Shown: in pieces, positions 51,668-52,445 of the stretch | How positions within the stretch are numbered: position 1 is the first letter of the stretch | Layout: each line of letters starts with the position of its first letter | Assembly (NCBI GenBank): GCA_029747585.1 | Contig: JAPEVF010000306.1 | Span: forward strand, 1 to 52,445 | Direction of reading: 5' to 3' | DNA: 52,445 nt | Source of the DNA: Pleurotus djamor | Taxonomy: Eukaryota; Basidiomycota; Agaricomycetes; Agaricales; Pleurotaceae | Translations under genes and position numbers: made by a program | The notes under the pieces: generated by a model | The model's input: only the letters and a program-made list of their open reading frames with translations | The model's database searches: none | Told to the model about the DNA's origin: nothing

Positions 51668-52445
51668 TTATTGACTAAGGATGGTACGAACGAAGGATTC
51701 ATAGTTGATGTTCCCATCGCTGTTTCACCCAGCGCAAAACCCAATGTGCCAGCAAGGAAAGGTAATGAAAGGAAGGGATAAATGAGAGTATGATGGAAGA
51801 CAAGACGCGATCAAGCGAATACCACAAAGGGAAAAACCGCGATTTGAAGCCACAGAAAGATCACGATGAAGGATGGACGATGAATAAACGGATACGCGTC
51901 GAATTCATAGAATCACATTCCGAAGAACAGATTGACAATCCAATGAGACCGTTCAAGAAAGCAACCAAATCAGCTTCACTCATGGAAGAAAATAAGACAA
52001 CACGTACGCGCCAACCTGGACACCCTTCAACAACTCGTCGACCTCCTCATCGGACATCTTCTCTCCCAACTGCGTTAGCACATATCTCAACTCTCCGACA
52101 CCGATGAAGCCGTTCCCTTCTTTATCAAAGACTTGGAAGCCGCGGATGAACTCCTCTATAGCACCAGGTAAATATCGGTTAGTACACAAAGAACACGGAG
52201 ATGAAGAGATGAAAACAGATCAACAAAGTCGATTGGATATAAACGAAGGATGGTTGGATAAAGAACGCGAATCCGAATCAACATTGAAGGGACGGATAGA
52301 CTCACCAGGCGTCCCAGCAGGTCTAAACCCATCTGGCCGATTCAAAATCGTCAAGAACGTCTTGTAATCGACCTCCCTCGGTGCCGCCGCCACCAACTCG
52401 CCGACCTCAGCCTGTGTGGGGTTCTGGCCCACTGCGCGCAGCAGA
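51668..52445 (-). CDS. cdc4: Myosin essential light chain (Cdc4/Mlc1-like), 5' end outside window
   Basis: EF-hand protein that binds IQ motifs of type II and V myosins in cytokinesis. The gene enters from the right edge. Visible exons encode [37 protein letters not shown], then after an intron [48 protein letters not shown], and after another intron [16 protein letters not shown], stopping at TAA 51668-51670. The GQNPT..EV and [20 protein letters not shown] words match Cdc4/Mlc1 proteins more closely than calmodulin. The last EF-hand loop is shortened, as is usual for this family. The N-terminal EF-hand is beyond the window. Confidence 0.9.

Overview
This window is nuclear DNA of a filamentous basidiomycete, most likely an Agaricomycete. 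Genes are broken by many short introns (about 50-65 bases, GT-AG, with CTAAC/CTGAC-like branch sites). The gene set includes a cellobiose dehydrogenase with a cytochrome domain, a psi-factor-producing (Ppo-type) fatty-acid dioxygenase and several basidiomycete-only hypothetical proteins, beside conserved eukaryotic housekeeping genes. I cannot name the species. Bases 25,350-33,700 carry many N calls, so residues and splice sites there are less certain. Exon edges were placed by eye from splice consensus and family resemblance.

Layout. 1-1,188: 3' part of an S10 serine carboxypeptidase (+). 1,189-3,463: non-coding DNA with a dispersed GTGGAATCCA-like motif. 3,464-4,662: hypothetical gene, copy 1 (+). 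4,795-7,005: degraded, internally deleted copy of a CDH-dioxygenase gene pair (-). 7,225-8,172: four-TM membrane protein (-). 8,412-9,119: YKT6 (+), with a second copy of its last coding exon at 9,569-9,595. 10,150-10,810: relic of a two-gene module. 11,412-12,708: hypothetical gene, copy 2 (-). 13,465-14,729: second module, with a broken YPGFGD-type gene (+) and an intact ICMT-like gene (-). 15,163-18,546: cellobiose dehydrogenase (-). 19,565-23,885: Ppo/linoleate diol synthase-like dioxygenase (-). 25,680-26,406: second ICMT-like gene (+).

From 26,770 onward the region is mostly conserved housekeeping: PKA regulatory subunit (+), P5A ATPase SPF1 (+), V-ATPase subunit E (+) and RBM18-like RNA-binding protein (-). 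A third, intact copy of the YPGFGD gene (+) plus ICMT-like gene (-) module follows at 35,754-37,110. Then come SEC11 (+), a 1.9 kb gene-poor gap, TRK-type potassium transporter (-), FAF2/UBXD8-like UBX protein (-), TFIIIC 90-kDa-type subunit (-), a hypothetical membrane protein (+), and a Cdc4-like myosin essential light chain (-, cut by the window end).

The left half (about 3.4-26.4 kb) is a dynamic region of local duplication and decay. One hypothetical gene exists as an inverted pair. The CDH-dioxygenase pair exists once intact and once as a relic in the same order and orientation. Three ICMT-like genes plus one relic, and three copies of the YPGFGD gene (one intact, two broken), are spread through the window. 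CDH is a secreted lignocellulose oxidoreductase. The dioxygenase makes oxylipins and appears to lack the P450 heme-thiolate cysteine. The most striking local observation is the duplicated YKT6 terminal exon, in which the palmitoylated cysteine is replaced by tryptophan while the farnesylated CAAX cysteine is kept.
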